Shown: one piece after another, positions 24,090-32,321 of the stretch
Numbering within the stretch: the first letter of the stretch is position 1
How the letters are laid out: each line of letters begins with the position of its first letter
Origin: Chryseobacterium sp. ZHDP1
GTDB lineage: Bacteria > Bacteroidota > Bacteroidia > Flavobacteriales > Weeksellaceae
Assembly (NCBI RefSeq): GCF_018603435.1
Contig: NZ_CP075682.1
Location: forward strand, 2,976,001 to 3,040,000
Direction: 5' to 3'
DNA length: 64,000 nucleotides
Translations under genes and position numbers: made by a program
Notes under the pieces: model-generated
Told to the model about the DNA's origin: nothing
What the model saw: only the letters and a program-made list of their open reading frames with translations
The model's database searches: none

Positions 24090-24254
24090 TGCTCCTTTAG
24101 GAGCAGAATCTGTGTAGAAATAAGAATAAATCCGTCAATCAATCCATAGGATTGGTATCTTAAATACGATAAATTTTCTAAAGATAGCGTTCCTACGGAA
24201 CGCAGAACGCCTTGCGAATATGCTGTTTACACAGATAAAACTCTATAGAGTTTT
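24090..24254. repeat. Cluster of short palindromes (repeat-like element)
   Basis: Within 165 bases lie GCTCCT-TT-AGGAGC (24091-24104), CAATCC-ATA-GGATTG (24140-24154), GCGTTCC-TAC-GGAACGC (24187-24203) and the perfect palindrome AAAACTCTATAGAGTTTT (24237-24254). An ATCTGTGTA/TACACAGAT inverted pair (24108-24116, 24228-24236) encloses the middle two. The structure resembles a REP/MITE-type intergenic element or a structured RNA. Confidence 0.6.
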
Positions 24255-24316
24255 CTACCATTTTACTTTAAACAACTTTCCTGATTTTGTTGATTAAAAA
24301 TCAGTAAATAAGTAAC

Positions 24317-24883
24317 TTAATAAACAAAAGGAATCAGCTTTTTCGTTTTTCTCCGGTAATCAAGATATTCTTCTCCGAACTGCTCGATTAAAGCCTTTTC
24401 TTCGACATTCATTCTGTAGCTGAATGCAATAAAGGGAATTAAAAAAGCCAAAGCCAATGAGAGCCAGTTGTTTAAATACAACCCCAAACCCAACGAAGTA
24501 AGCAATGAAAAAGCGTAAGACGGATGTCTGAGATATTTGTAAAACCCTTCTTTCTTAATTTTATGATCTTCTTTAATTGTAACGTCAACAGTAAAATATT
24601 TTCCCAAAGAACGAATGATGATGAACCTTAAAATAATTCCGATCCATATCAGAACGGCTCCTGAATAATAGATCCAGACCTCATCAGAAATGGGAAACCG
24701 TATAACGTAAGAAACCGCAACGGCACTTACAATTGAAAGCGGAATGGCAATCCATAACAGGTTTAGAGTAGATTTATCCTTTTTATTGTCTTTTTCACCG
24801 GATTTCAGGATGTTTTTGTAGAGAAATTCGCTTAAAAACCATGCGGCCATAGAAATGGCAAAAAGAATCTGTAAAGTTTTCAT
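24317..24883 (-). CDS. Isoprenylcysteine/PEMT-type methyltransferase family membrane protein
   Basis: This 188-residue multi-pass protein ends with the ICMT/PEMT signature: HKIKKEGFYKYLRHPSYAFSLL followed by NVEEKALIEQFGEEYLDYRRKT and LIPF. The motif binds S-adenosylmethionine at a membrane helix. Bacterial members methylate lipids or unknown small substrates; protein prenylcysteine is unlikely here. Five membrane helices are visible. It lies 30 bases downstream of a 2TM gene in the LytS transcript, so its activity may be part of the signalling locus. Substrate unknown. Confidence 0.82.
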   Translation of the reverse strand: MKTLQILFAISMAAWFLSEFLYKNILKSGEKDNKKDKSTLNLLWIAIPLSIVSAVAVSYVIRFPISDEVWIYYSGAVLIWIGIILRFIIIRSLGKYFTVDVTIKEDHKIKKEGFYKYLRHPSYAFSLLTSLGLGLYLNNWLSLALAFLIPFIAFSYRMNVEEKALIEQFGEEYLDYRRKTKKLIPFVY

Positions 24884-24913
24884 ATCAAACGGTATTTGGA
24901 AGTGATGAACAAT

Positions 24914-25222
24914 TTATCTGCCGTTTTTTTCCTTTTCCATCAGTTCTTTAATTTTTCTTTCTTCCCATTTATTTCCAAGCATAAAACTCGGAATAAACGT
25001 TCTCATTGCCGAAATGGCAACTCCGATTCCCCAGAAAAATGGAAGCGCAAAAAATTTTAACTGAAAAATAGATTCATTGGGTTTTAATTCTGTGTAATTC
25101 AGATATAAAATGAAAATATTAACCGCAATATAAATGAAGACGGAAAAGTAAAATCTTTTGATTCTTTTTACCTGTCTTTCCGCTTCTTTATATCTGAAAT
25201 CATCTTTGCTTATCGGTTCCAT
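24914..25222 (-). CDS. 2TM-domain membrane protein
   Basis: This 102-residue protein contains RYKEAERQVKRIKRFYFSV, two membrane helices, and GNKWEERKIKELMEKE at the C-terminus, the conserved tail of the family. It starts 5 bases after the LytS kinase stop, so it is tightly coupled to it. Between the helices it has FFALPFFWGIGVAISAM, which is more divergent than the copy at 23484. Confidence 0.8.
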   Translation of the reverse strand: MEPISKDDFRYKEAERQVKRIKRFYFSVFIYIAVNIFILYLNYTELKPNESIFQLKFFALPFFWGIGVAISAMRTFIPSFMLGNKWEERKIKELMEKEKNGR

Positions 25223-25227
25223 GATGC

Positions 25228-26550
25228 TTATTTTAATGTTCTGTTTTGTTTTTCTAAAATTTCCCTGATCTTTCTTTCTTCCCAGCTTTTACCAATAGCG
25301 AAAACACTCATTCCGTGAGCAACAAGCCCGATTCCCCAACCTAACATCGGCCAGTAAAACCACAGACGATCCGGACTGGTGATGAGATTTAAAATAATTA
25401 AAAAAGGAATGATAATGCAGTAAGAAATGAGATTTCCGTAGAAGCTTTTTATTTCTTTCACCCGTTTGTGCGCACGTTCGTAAGATTCATTTTTAGTTTC
25501 GGCTATTTCACTTACAACATCCGGTTTAGAAGAAAGTACCGGAAGTTTTACTTTAAAGTAATCTTCAGATTTTTCTATAAAAACATTTCTTTTGGTGAGT
25601 AAAGAATAGCGCTGTACAATATTTGCAAGACCGATCCCTGAACTTTCTTTGATCTGCTCTCTTACCTGTAAATTATTTTCAATGCACAACGTATCATTTT
25701 CAGAGAAAATTTTAATGATGAGAGGTTTTGAAGAAGTGGCAAAATTATGCTTGATGCAGTTCTCCAGAAGAAGCTGTAAAGACAGCGGAACGACAAATCT
25801 TCGGTAATCTTCTTTTTTTACATCAAAATCAAAATCTACGCTGTCCTCGAATCGTGTTTTCAGCAATTCGCAATAGGTTTTGGCAAATTCCAGCTCATCT
25901 TCTACGGTAACCAGTTCTTTGTCTTTCTGCTCCAAAACGTATCTGTAAATCTTTGACATTGAGGCAGTAAACTTCTGCGCCTGTTTCGGGTTTTCATCAA
26001 TTAATGAGCTTAAAACATTCAGAGAATTGAATAAAAAATGTGGATCTAACTGGTTTTTAAGACTTTCAAACTGTGCATTGGCAGATTTGGCAATTAACTT
26101 CTGCTCGACAACTTCTTTCTTTGAAGTTTTTCTCAGTTCCTCCACAAAACCTTTTGCATGAAGAAAAGCTGAAATGAGCAGGGCAATATTAATCATGAAC
26201 CAGTTGGAAACGTTGTATTTGCCAGAAAAGAATTCTTCTGTAGTTGTTGCCTTCTGGATCACCACAAAATTCATATAATTGCAGAAATACACCAAAACCG
26301 TATTGGCAATAAGAATAGAGACTATGCTTATAATCGCTCTCGTCCTTGTGGTTTCGGACCATGGAAATTTCCTGTTGAGAAAATCGTTGATGATGCCGTT
26401 TCCAATTCCCAGAACGAATGAGTACATTGTGGACACCAAAAGGGTAATGGCAAAATTTTCCAGTGTTTTTTCGTCATTAAAAACGAAAAAGAAGAAAAAT
26501 GTTGTTGCCAGCGATATCCAGAGTAATATAATAATGCTTTTGTATTTCAT
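25228..26550 (-). CDS. LytS-type sensor histidine kinase with a C-terminal 2TM domain
   Basis: Four N-terminal membrane helices (about 1-145) are followed by the His_kinase domain with QLDPHFLFNSLN (phospho-accepting H near 170) and the N-box LLLENCIKHN near 265, then an SSGIGLANI G-box. Residues about 355-432 form a 2TM domain with SYERAHKRVKEIKSFYGNL, SPDRLWFYWPMLGWG and SWEERKIREIL. Fusion of a 2TM domain behind the ATPase domain puts the catalytic core between two membrane parts. It should phosphorylate the LytTR regulator at 22372. A TAnnTTTG box lies 18 bases upstream (26568-26575). Confidence 0.9.
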   Translation of the reverse strand: MKYKSIIILLWISLATTFFFFFVFNDEKTLENFAITLLVSTMYSFVLGIGNGIINDFLNRKFPWSETTRTRAIISIVSILIANTVLVYFCNYMNFVVIQKATTTEEFFSGKYNVSNWFMINIALLISAFLHAKGFVEELRKTSKKEVVEQKLIAKSANAQFESLKNQLDPHFLFNSLNVLSSLIDENPKQAQKFTASMSKIYRYVLEQKDKELVTVEDELEFAKTYCELLKTRFEDSVDFDFDVKKEDYRRFVVPLSLQLLLENCIKHNFATSSKPLIIKIFSENDTLCIENNLQVREQIKESSGIGLANIVQRYSLLTKRNVFIEKSEDYFKVKLPVLSSKPDVVSEIAETKNESYERAHKRVKEIKSFYGNLISYCIIIPFLIILNLITSPDRLWFYWPMLGWGIGLVAHGMSVFAIGKSWEERKIREILEKQNRTLK

Positions 26551-26567
26551 TGTGAGCTTTCTTGGTT

Positions 26568-26575
26568 CAAAATTA
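26568..26575 (-). promoter_or_regulatory. -7 box for the LytS/2TM operon
   Basis: The minus strand reads TAATTTTG, an exact TAnnTTTG element, 18 bases before the kinase start codon. Confidence 0.6.
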
Positions 26576-26643
26576 GGCTTTAATTAAAGTATTAAAAATT
26601 ATTTTTAGCCGAACCGTTATTTTTTGTGACTGAAGGGCAGAAA

Positions 26644-26667
26644 AAAACCTTCCGCGAAGAAGGTTTT
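26644..26667. terminator. Terminator-like hairpin in a divergent spacer
   Basis: AAAACCTTC (26644-26652) and GAAGGTTTT (26659-26667) form a 9-bp stem. The T-run is longer on the minus strand. It lies between divergent genes, where a terminator is not expected; it may be the original end of the receptor operon at 27249-30210. Confidence 0.65.
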
Positions 26668-26766
26668 ATTTTCATTTTGATATTATTGTCAAATATGTGC
26701 TTAAATTAGTGGAATTTGATTTGAATATGAAGATGTTTTTAAACTTTAAACCAAAAAAAAATACTT

Positions 26767-27192
26767 ATGGAAGATTTTGAAAAACGGAGACAAAACCTTG
26801 ATGAAATATTTAAGGATATAGATAAATCAATGGCTTCTTTAGAAAAGACATCATACGATGGTACTCGAGATGTTCTAAAATATTTCGATAGAATACATGA
26901 TAAATTGTTTAATTTCAATAACATTATGATTGCAGGTTTTTTTGCAATAGCTAAAATTAAAGATGATGTTCCAATGGAACTAATTTTAGTTCCAATTATT
27001 AATTTAGGTATTATAATATTTATTGAATATAAAATGATGGAGAAAAGTAGAATGGAAGCAAATATTTTAGATGATTTCAGTAATGTTGATAAACTTGGCA
27101 AAGCAATAAATAAAACAACTAATTATTCAATGTTTACAATTCTTACAACAGCCATTGTCACTGCATTTTTCTTATATAACTTATTCAAATAA
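26767..27192 (+). CDS. AT-rich hypothetical membrane protein
   Basis: This 141-residue protein has an acidic helical N-terminus (MEDFEKRRQNLDEIFKDIDK), two hydrophobic stretches around residues 53-60 and 72-88 (MELILVPIINLGIIIFIEY) and a C-terminal helix FTILTTAIVTAFFLYNLF. Its codon use is clearly more AT-rich than its neighbours. It has its own terminator hairpin overlapping the stop codon. It lies antisense between the end of the TonB receptor operon and that operon's likely terminator, which suggests a recent insertion. No family recognised. Confidence 0.6.
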   Translation: MEDFEKRRQNLDEIFKDIDKSMASLEKTSYDGTRDVLKYFDRIHDKLFNFNNIMIAGFFAIAKIKDDVPMELILVPIINLGIIIFIEYKMMEKSRMEANILDDFSNVDKLGKAINKTTNYSMFTILTTAIVTAFFLYNLFK

Positions 27193-27214
27193 AGGACTAT
27201 TAAATTAGTCCTTT
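27191..27214. terminator. Terminator at the end of the AT-rich gene
   Basis: AAAGGACTA (27191-27199) pairs with TAGTCCTTT (27206-27214), starting inside the stop codon. A short T-run follows. Confidence 0.7.
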
Positions 27215-27248
27215 ATTTGAACCTTCGTATATTTAGCTTAACTTTACA

Positions 27249-27899
27249 TTATTTCGCGGCTCCGTTTATAAAATATTCGGCTTCTGCTTTTCCCCAGTTC
27301 GGAGCGATTTTAGATTTTGGACTGTATGTCGTAAATTTTGCTAAAGCATCTTTAAACTGTTCCCTCCCTTTTGTTTTGCTTCCGCCAAACTGTTCCGGAG
27401 TGAAGTAAGTATCTTCGGCTTTTATTAAAGCAATTCTAGGGTTTCCGGGATCCAGACTTTCTGCTTTTCTCAATTCTTCCATGGCTTTCATTCCGTCTGT
27501 CATATATCTTTCCGTAGGATTTTCCATCATTTTAAGGGAATACGACATTTTTCTCAACAGGTGAATTTCAGCATTGTCTTTTCCGGCAATACTTTCTGCC
27601 TGATCAAGATATTTTTCTGCGATATTTGCCTGTGCAGAAAGCTCAGACATTTTACCGTCTCTCATGAGCATTCTTCCTTTCTGGATGTACGCAAATGCAG
27701 CGTAATAAGCAGGAAGCCACTCTTTGGTTTCTTTTTTTCCGATTCTGTCGAAATCATTGGCAAGAGTCTGGAATTCGTCAAGAGATTTACAGTTTTCAAT
27801 TTTGGCAATTTTATCAGACATTACTTTTTCATAATCTGTCTGAGCAAAAGCGGTTAAACTGATCAGACTTAAAGCAAAGGTTAACAGATATTTTTTCAT
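27249..27899 (-). CDS. Exported TPR-like protein
   Basis: The ATG at 27899 begins a signal peptide (MKKYLLTFALSLISLTAFAQ). The mature part is helical with tetratricopeptide-like pairs: LPAYYAAFAYIQKGRM, AQANIAEKYLDQAESI and EELRKAESLDPGNPRIALIKA. It ends in GWG-like GKAEAEYFINGAAK. It follows the TonB-dependent receptor gene by 70 bases and is likely co-transcribed, a common pair in Flavobacteriia. It is probably a periplasmic or outer-membrane-associated partner of the receptor; its role in uptake is unproven. Confidence 0.75.
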   Translation of the reverse strand: MKKYLLTFALSLISLTAFAQTDYEKVMSDKIAKIENCKSLDEFQTLANDFDRIGKKETKEWLPAYYAAFAYIQKGRMLMRDGKMSELSAQANIAEKYLDQAESIAGKDNAEIHLLRKMSYSLKMMENPTERYMTDGMKAMEELRKAESLDPGNPRIALIKAEDTYFTPEQFGGSKTKGREQFKDALAKFTTYSPKSKIAPNWGKAEAEYFINGAAK

Positions 27900-27969
27900 G
27901 TTTTCTAATTTTTTTAAATTAATTTTTGTTTTGAATAAAGATATATTTTTAATTGAATTGAAATAACTT

Positions 27970-30210
27970 TTACAGATTATTATTAATGGCATCCTGCGTT
28001 TTGTCGACTCCGAAGCTGATGAAGGCTCCTACAAAAACAAAGGTATTTACCGGAGGAACTACTGCAGAACTTCTTGATCCGTCCATTGAGAAATTGTAGC
28101 CGTACACATTTTTAGATCCTAAAATATTGGTTACACTCAGTACCAGAACCGTAAATGTTTTTGAACCTTTCTTTCCTAAATTCGGAAGATAATTCAAGCT
28201 GAAATTTAAAGCATTATAATCTTTTAATCTTCCTTCATGTCTTACGAAATATTTCTGTTCACCATTCACATCCTGTGTTGCGATGTCGTAATATGGGCGA
28301 CCTTTTGCGTAGGTGTATGAAATATTGAAGCCTGTTTTCCATTCCGTAACAAATCTTTTGGCTACTGCGGAAAGGGTGTGTTCGGAAGCGAAATTCGGTT
28401 TTAAACTCATCGGATAATTCATAAAATCTCTTTTTGAATCCAAGAATGAATAACTGATCCAGTAATCGATATTGTCGAATGTTTTTTTATCTCTCCAGAA
28501 TAATTCCAGTCCTTTTGCATAGCCAAAACCGCTGTTGTTATCCGCTGTCTGCACAAACTGGTTCTGTCCGTCAATATACTGTAGGTTTTTTACCTTCAGA
28601 AGATCATCATATTTTTTGTAAAAAGCTTCAAATCTCAGACTTCTTCCTTCCGTTGTTCTCTGCACCTGAAAGATATAATGCTGCGACTTCTGGAAGTCTA
28701 AGTTTGCAGGACCGTTGATATATCTGCTTTCAGGATTCTGATAAAAAATTCCATAAGCGAATGAGGTTGTCCAGTCTTTGGCAAGACGATAAGCTAAAGC
28801 CAGTCTAGGCGCAATATTGCTTTTTCCAAGATAGGAAGAATGCTCTGCTCTCACTCCTATTTTTGCTGACAACTGGTTGCTGAATCCTAAATCTGTTTCG
28901 GCAAAAGCTGAAGAGATCAGGTCTTTGTAGTTTTTCGTTACAAAATCGTTAAAGTTTAATTTTTCACCGGTACTGTTCAGTTCAAAACCTCCTCGTAACG
29001 CACTGATTTTATTTATTTTTCTTTCTAAAACGGTCTTGAAATTGATATAATTTCCGTCATTCAGAAGTTTCGTGCTTCCGGTTTGGATTTCATCTTTTTG
29101 GGTTGAAAAATCAAGGTCTGACTGATTATAGGAATAAGATGCTCCTGCATTCAGTAAATATTTTCCGAATTTCTGCTTGAAAGAAAGATTATGATAGGTG
29201 TTTTTTCCTTTCAGTTTTACGAGAGACTGGTCATAATTTTCCGGTTCCAGACTCGGCGTTTCTACTGCCATTCTGTTGGAATCGTATTTTCCGTAATATT
29301 TGAAAAATCCGCCTGATTTTGTTTTAAATCTGAAATTCAGATCGCTGTTTACACTTTGTGGAGCTTCGGAAAAATTGGTGTTGAAATTGAAGATTTCCTG
29401 CATTAGCTTTAAGTTGGAATAGCCAAGACTAGCTCCGTAAGAATAGTTTTTATTATCTCCCAATCTCTGAAATCCGGCGTTTAAAAAGATCGGAGAAACA
29501 CCGAAATCGTAAGAACTCTGATCCGGAAGATCTACACTTTCCAGCATAAGCGCACCCGAAAGAGCTTGACCGTACAATGCAGAATATCCGCCGCTTGAGA
29601 ACACATTGCCTTTGAAAAGAGAGGTATTGAAACGGTCTCTTCCTGCAATTCCCGGAACCGAATTGGAAAAGTAATTATTGATTAAAATTCCATCCATGAA
29701 AATTTTGGATTCTGTTCCTGTTCCTCCACGGATGAAAAGACCTTCTGTTTCGCCTACTTTCTGAACTCCGGGAAGATACGTTAATGCCGATGTAATCTGT
29801 CCGTCCGCTCCGGCTGTTGTGTAAATATCAATCGGCGTAAGTAATGTTGTTGATCTTTTTTTGTCACTTGCTTCGATAGAACCTGCCGAAACCACTACTG
29901 CATCAATTTCATTAATTTGCTCTTTCAGTTCCGCATTTACAGAAACTTCCTGATTTTCAATCACAATCGGTTTTTCAACATCAATGTATTTCGGATGGGT
30001 AAAAACTAAAACACGGCTGCCTTTTTCTGAAGTTTCAAAAGAGAAATTTCCGTTGGAATCGGTTGTGGCTCCGTCGTAAGTATTTTTCAGGGTAACATTT
30101 ACTTCTCCTACTCCTCTATTTTTGTACGTAACTTTTCCCGAAATTCTGGTTTGGGCGAAATTTAGTGCAAATGATAAAAAAGTGATAAGAAATAATAATT
30201 TTGTTTTCAT
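27970..30210 (-). CDS. TonB-dependent receptor
   Basis: The ATG at 30210 begins a signal peptide (MKTKLLFLITFLSFALNFAQ). Residues 20-110 form a carboxypeptidase-like regulatory domain (RISGKVTYKNRGVGEVNVTLKN given in part as GKVTYKNRGVGEV). A plug domain follows, with TSALTYLPGVQKVGETEGLFIRGG given in part as LPGVQKVGETEGL. The remaining 500 residues are the outer-membrane barrel. It takes up a ligand across the outer membrane using TonB energy. There is no SusD-like gene beside it, so it is not a classic glycan-utilisation locus; metal, vitamin or peptide uptake are equally possible. It has a TAnnTTTG box 19 bases upstream. Confidence 0.9.
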   Translation of the reverse strand: MKTKLLFLITFLSFALNFAQTRISGKVTYKNRGVGEVNVTLKNTYDGATTDSNGNFSFETSEKGSRVLVFTHPKYIDVEKPIVIENQEVSVNAELKEQINEIDAVVVSAGSIEASDKKRSTTLLTPIDIYTTAGADGQITSALTYLPGVQKVGETEGLFIRGGTGTESKIFMDGILINNYFSNSVPGIAGRDRFNTSLFKGNVFSSGGYSALYGQALSGALMLESVDLPDQSSYDFGVSPIFLNAGFQRLGDNKNYSYGASLGYSNLKLMQEIFNFNTNFSEAPQSVNSDLNFRFKTKSGGFFKYYGKYDSNRMAVETPSLEPENYDQSLVKLKGKNTYHNLSFKQKFGKYLLNAGASYSYNQSDLDFSTQKDEIQTGSTKLLNDGNYINFKTVLERKINKISALRGGFELNSTGEKLNFNDFVTKNYKDLISSAFAETDLGFSNQLSAKIGVRAEHSSYLGKSNIAPRLALAYRLAKDWTTSFAYGIFYQNPESRYINGPANLDFQKSQHYIFQVQRTTEGRSLRFEAFYKKYDDLLKVKNLQYIDGQNQFVQTADNNSGFGYAKGLELFWRDKKTFDNIDYWISYSFLDSKRDFMNYPMSLKPNFASEHTLSAVAKRFVTEWKTGFNISYTYAKGRPYYDIATQDVNGEQKYFVRHEGRLKDYNALNFSLNYLPNLGKKGSKTFTVLVLSVTNILGSKNVYGYNFSMDGSRSSAVVPPVNTFVFVGAFISFGVDKTQDAINNNL

Positions 30211-30228
30211 AGCTGTTTTATTTCGATT

Positions 30229-30236
30229 CAAAAGTA
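30229..30236 (-). promoter_or_regulatory. -7 box for the TonB-receptor operon
   Basis: The minus strand reads TACTTTTG, an exact TAnnTTTG element, 19 bases before the receptor start codon. Confidence 0.6.
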
Positions 30237-30413
30237 TGACGAATTTTGGTTGTTTTTAAATTTTTGTTGCTGAGTGGTCGTTTTTGGAATCTGAATGGTT
30301 GTTTTTGATTTTATGATGATAAGATTTATTTTAGGAAAATATATTGACCACCCCGTCAAAAATTCTTTGAATTTTCGCCACCCCTCCAAAGGAGGGGAAT
30401 GTTACTACTATTT

Positions 30414-30673
30414 AAACTGAGTTTGGGATAAGTCTTCTTAAACGCAAGGTTAGACAAAGAGATTCAATTATCAGGAATTCAGATTTTTAGATATACAAAG
30501 GCGTAAAACTTATCAAAGTAATACCATTTTTGCCTTTTTTAAATAAACGAAGTGCCTTTATTTAGCTTACCAACTTTCAATAAGTAAAAAAATCTTTTGT
30601 TTTTCTTTGCGATAAATTAATATAATACTATAAATCAATTATTTAAACTTATTCCTTATCCCAAACTGAGGTT
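30414..30673. mobile_element. MITE-like element with inverted termini
   Basis: AGTTTGGGATAAG at 30420-30432 is repeated inverted at 30655-30667; extending outward the termini match over 19 bases with two mismatches. The roughly 250-bp interior has no gene. A non-autonomous transposable element or a relic of an insertion sequence end fits best. Target-site duplications were not recognised. Confidence 0.55.
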
Positions 30674-30699
30674 ATTTACATTATTAAACTGCGTTGAAT

Positions 30700-31602
30700 T
30701 TAATTGATGGGAATGCAGAAATCGACGAGCATTTTTCCTTCGGGATGTTCTTTATAGTTGGTGTGGTAGATTTCAAAAGGAAAGGCTTTTCTTACAGAAT
30801 AATGGTTTTCATTCATCCATAGAAAAAGGGAAACCCAGCATTGTTCAAAGTCATTTAAGGTGACTTCTCCACTTCCGACTATGAATTTTCCGGCTTCAAG
30901 GGTTTCAGGGAAAATCTGGTCTTCCTGCTGCTGCTGCTTTTCCTGCAGGAGCATACAGGCGTGGATTCTTACTTTATCGGGAGGGGTCACTTTAAAGCTG
31001 TCGTGATAAACGGAAATCATTTTTAGATTCTCTCGGGGAAATAGTTTTTTCTCTGTTGCCCAATCTATTAAGGTATTGTAAGAGGATTCAACATTAGCAA
31101 TTCCAAGGCTCATTACTGCTGCCAGATTCATTTCCGGAAGTTCGGTAACTTTAATTTTTAAATTCATTGCGGTCCATTTTAACAGGTTTTCCATATTGCA
31201 AATGTATTGTTGGAAAACTGCATCCGTTTGTCCGTTCTTGCTTTGTTTTAATTGAATTTTATGAAACTTTTCAGGAGCCGATTTTCTGAATTCTGAGGGA
31301 GATTTGCCGTAATGCTTTTTAAAGGATTTATTGAAAGCAGAATGACTGGAGAATCCCAGTTCAAGATAAATATCTTTTACGCTTATATTCTTTTTTACGG
31401 CTAAATAAAAGGCGCTTTTTTCAATTCTTTTGCGGATGATATAGCTTTGAAGGGTTTCATAGGTTATCAGTCGGAAAATCCTGTGAAAATGAAAGGGAGA
31501 ATACGCTGCAACTTCCGCAACTTTTTCTAAGGAAAGCTCGGTATTGAGATTGTTATCAATGTACTGAATAGCTTTCACCATTCTTTTTCTGTATTCTTCC
31601 AA
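30700..31602 (-). CDS. AraC-family regulator with GyrI-like effector domain
   Basis: The first 105 residues hold two helix-turn-helix motifs typical of AraC/XylS: LEKVAEVAAYSPFHFHRIFR and IYLELGFSSHSAFNKSFKKHYGKSPSEFR. Residues 135-300 form a GyrI-like small-molecule binding domain (KVTELPEMNLAAVMSLG, then ending FEIYHTNYKEHPEGKMLVDFCIPI). Such proteins activate multidrug or stress responses upon ligand binding. It is a single gene with a -7 box 17 bases before the start. Its targets are not indicated by neighbours. Confidence 0.9.
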   Translation of the reverse strand: MEEYRKRMVKAIQYIDNNLNTELSLEKVAEVAAYSPFHFHRIFRLITYETLQSYIIRKRIEKSAFYLAVKKNISVKDIYLELGFSSHSAFNKSFKKHYGKSPSEFRKSAPEKFHKIQLKQSKNGQTDAVFQQYICNMENLLKWTAMNLKIKVTELPEMNLAAVMSLGIANVESSYNTLIDWATEKKLFPRENLKMISVYHDSFKVTPPDKVRIHACMLLQEKQQQQEDQIFPETLEAGKFIVGSGEVTLNDFEQCWVSLFLWMNENHYSVRKAFPFEIYHTNYKEHPEGKMLVDFCIPIN

Positions 31603-31619
31603 TTTAAAAGCATTTCCTG

Positions 31620-31627
31620 CAAAGGTA
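31620..31627 (-). promoter_or_regulatory. -7 box for the AraC-type regulator
   Basis: The minus strand reads TACCTTTG followed by CAGG, an exact TAnnTTTG element, 18 bases before the start codon. Confidence 0.7.
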
Positions 31628-31747
31628 TCGACATCGGATGAAAATGATTTGTCTTTTATTGCTATTGATGAAAAAAGAAAGGAATTGTAATGTGCTTTGA
31701 AAAATGTTGTCTAACTTTATCCGACAATCACTTTAAATCATTTAAAA

Positions 31748-32251
31748 ATGAAAGGTACAACATTAGCATTATTGGCAGGATGTGCGTTTTTTGCGGTTTC
31801 ATGCGGAACAACAAAGACGTATCAGGTTCTGTCTAAGAGCAACACTCAAACAGGCGGAACGGCAAAATTCACCCAAAAAGGAGACGAAGTTATTATGAAA
31901 CTGGATGTTACGAATCTTACTCCTGGAATTCATGCAGTACACATCCATGAAAAAGGAGACTGCTCCGCAGCAGACGGAACTTCAACGGGAGGACACTGGA
32001 ATCCATCTAAAAACGATCACGGAAAATGGGGTGCAGAGCATTTCCACATGGGAGATATCGGAAATCTTGTTGCCAATCAGGATGGTGTGGCAACGCTGAC
32101 TTTTAAAACCAACAAATGGTGTCTCGGATGTTCTGATGAGTCTAAAAATATTATCGGAAAGGGAATGATTATTCACGCCGCGGCAGACGATTTTCATACG
32201 CAGCCAACCGGTAATGCAGGAGGAAGAGTGGGTTGTTTGGAGATTAAATAA
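31748..32251 (+). CDS. sodC: Cu/Zn superoxide dismutase lipoprotein
   Basis: A lipoprotein signal peptide with AVSC as lipobox (cysteine near residue 19) precedes the Sod_Cu domain. Metal ligands are visible as HAVHIHEKGDC (copper histidines), GGHWNPSKNDHG and GAEHFHMGDIGN (zinc region), and the last histidine in HAAADDFHTQ. It dismutes superoxide in the periplasm or at the outer-membrane inner face. It is a single gene; its terminator is shared with the convergent protease gene. Confidence 0.93.
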   Translation: MKGTTLALLAGCAFFAVSCGTTKTYQVLSKSNTQTGGTAKFTQKGDEVIMKLDVTNLTPGIHAVHIHEKGDCSAADGTSTGGHWNPSKNDHGKWGAEHFHMGDIGNLVANQDGVATLTFKTNKWCLGCSDESKNIIGKGMIIHAAADDFHTQPTGNAGGRVGCLEIK

Positions 32252-32270
32252 TTTTTCGCTTCTATCAATA

Positions 32271-32305
32271 AAAAATACCGCTACTTTTTGTTAGCGGTAT
32301 TTTTT
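32271..32305. terminator. Bidirectional terminator between sodC and the tail-specific protease
   Basis: AATACCGCTA pairs with TAGCGGTATT around an eight-base loop, extended by A and T runs on both sides (32271-32305), between convergent genes. Confidence 0.85.
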
Positions 32306-32321
32306 ATATTTTGTCTGAATA

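Larger units (their letters stand above)
23778..24316. other. Gene-free spacer with hairpins
   Basis: About 540 bases hold no credible gene. Contents are an 11-bp hairpin (23891-23924) flanked by A/T runs, likely a terminator for the genes upstream on the minus strand, and a cluster of short palindromes at 24090-24254, annotated separately. Confidence 0.6.
30211..30699. other. Gene-free spacer holding a repeat and a hairpin
   Basis: It carries the promoter of the receptor gene near 30229-30236, a GC-rich hairpin CCCCTCC-AAA-GGAGGGG (30381-30397) and a 250-bp element with inverted ends (30414-30673). No gene is seen. Confidence 0.6.
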
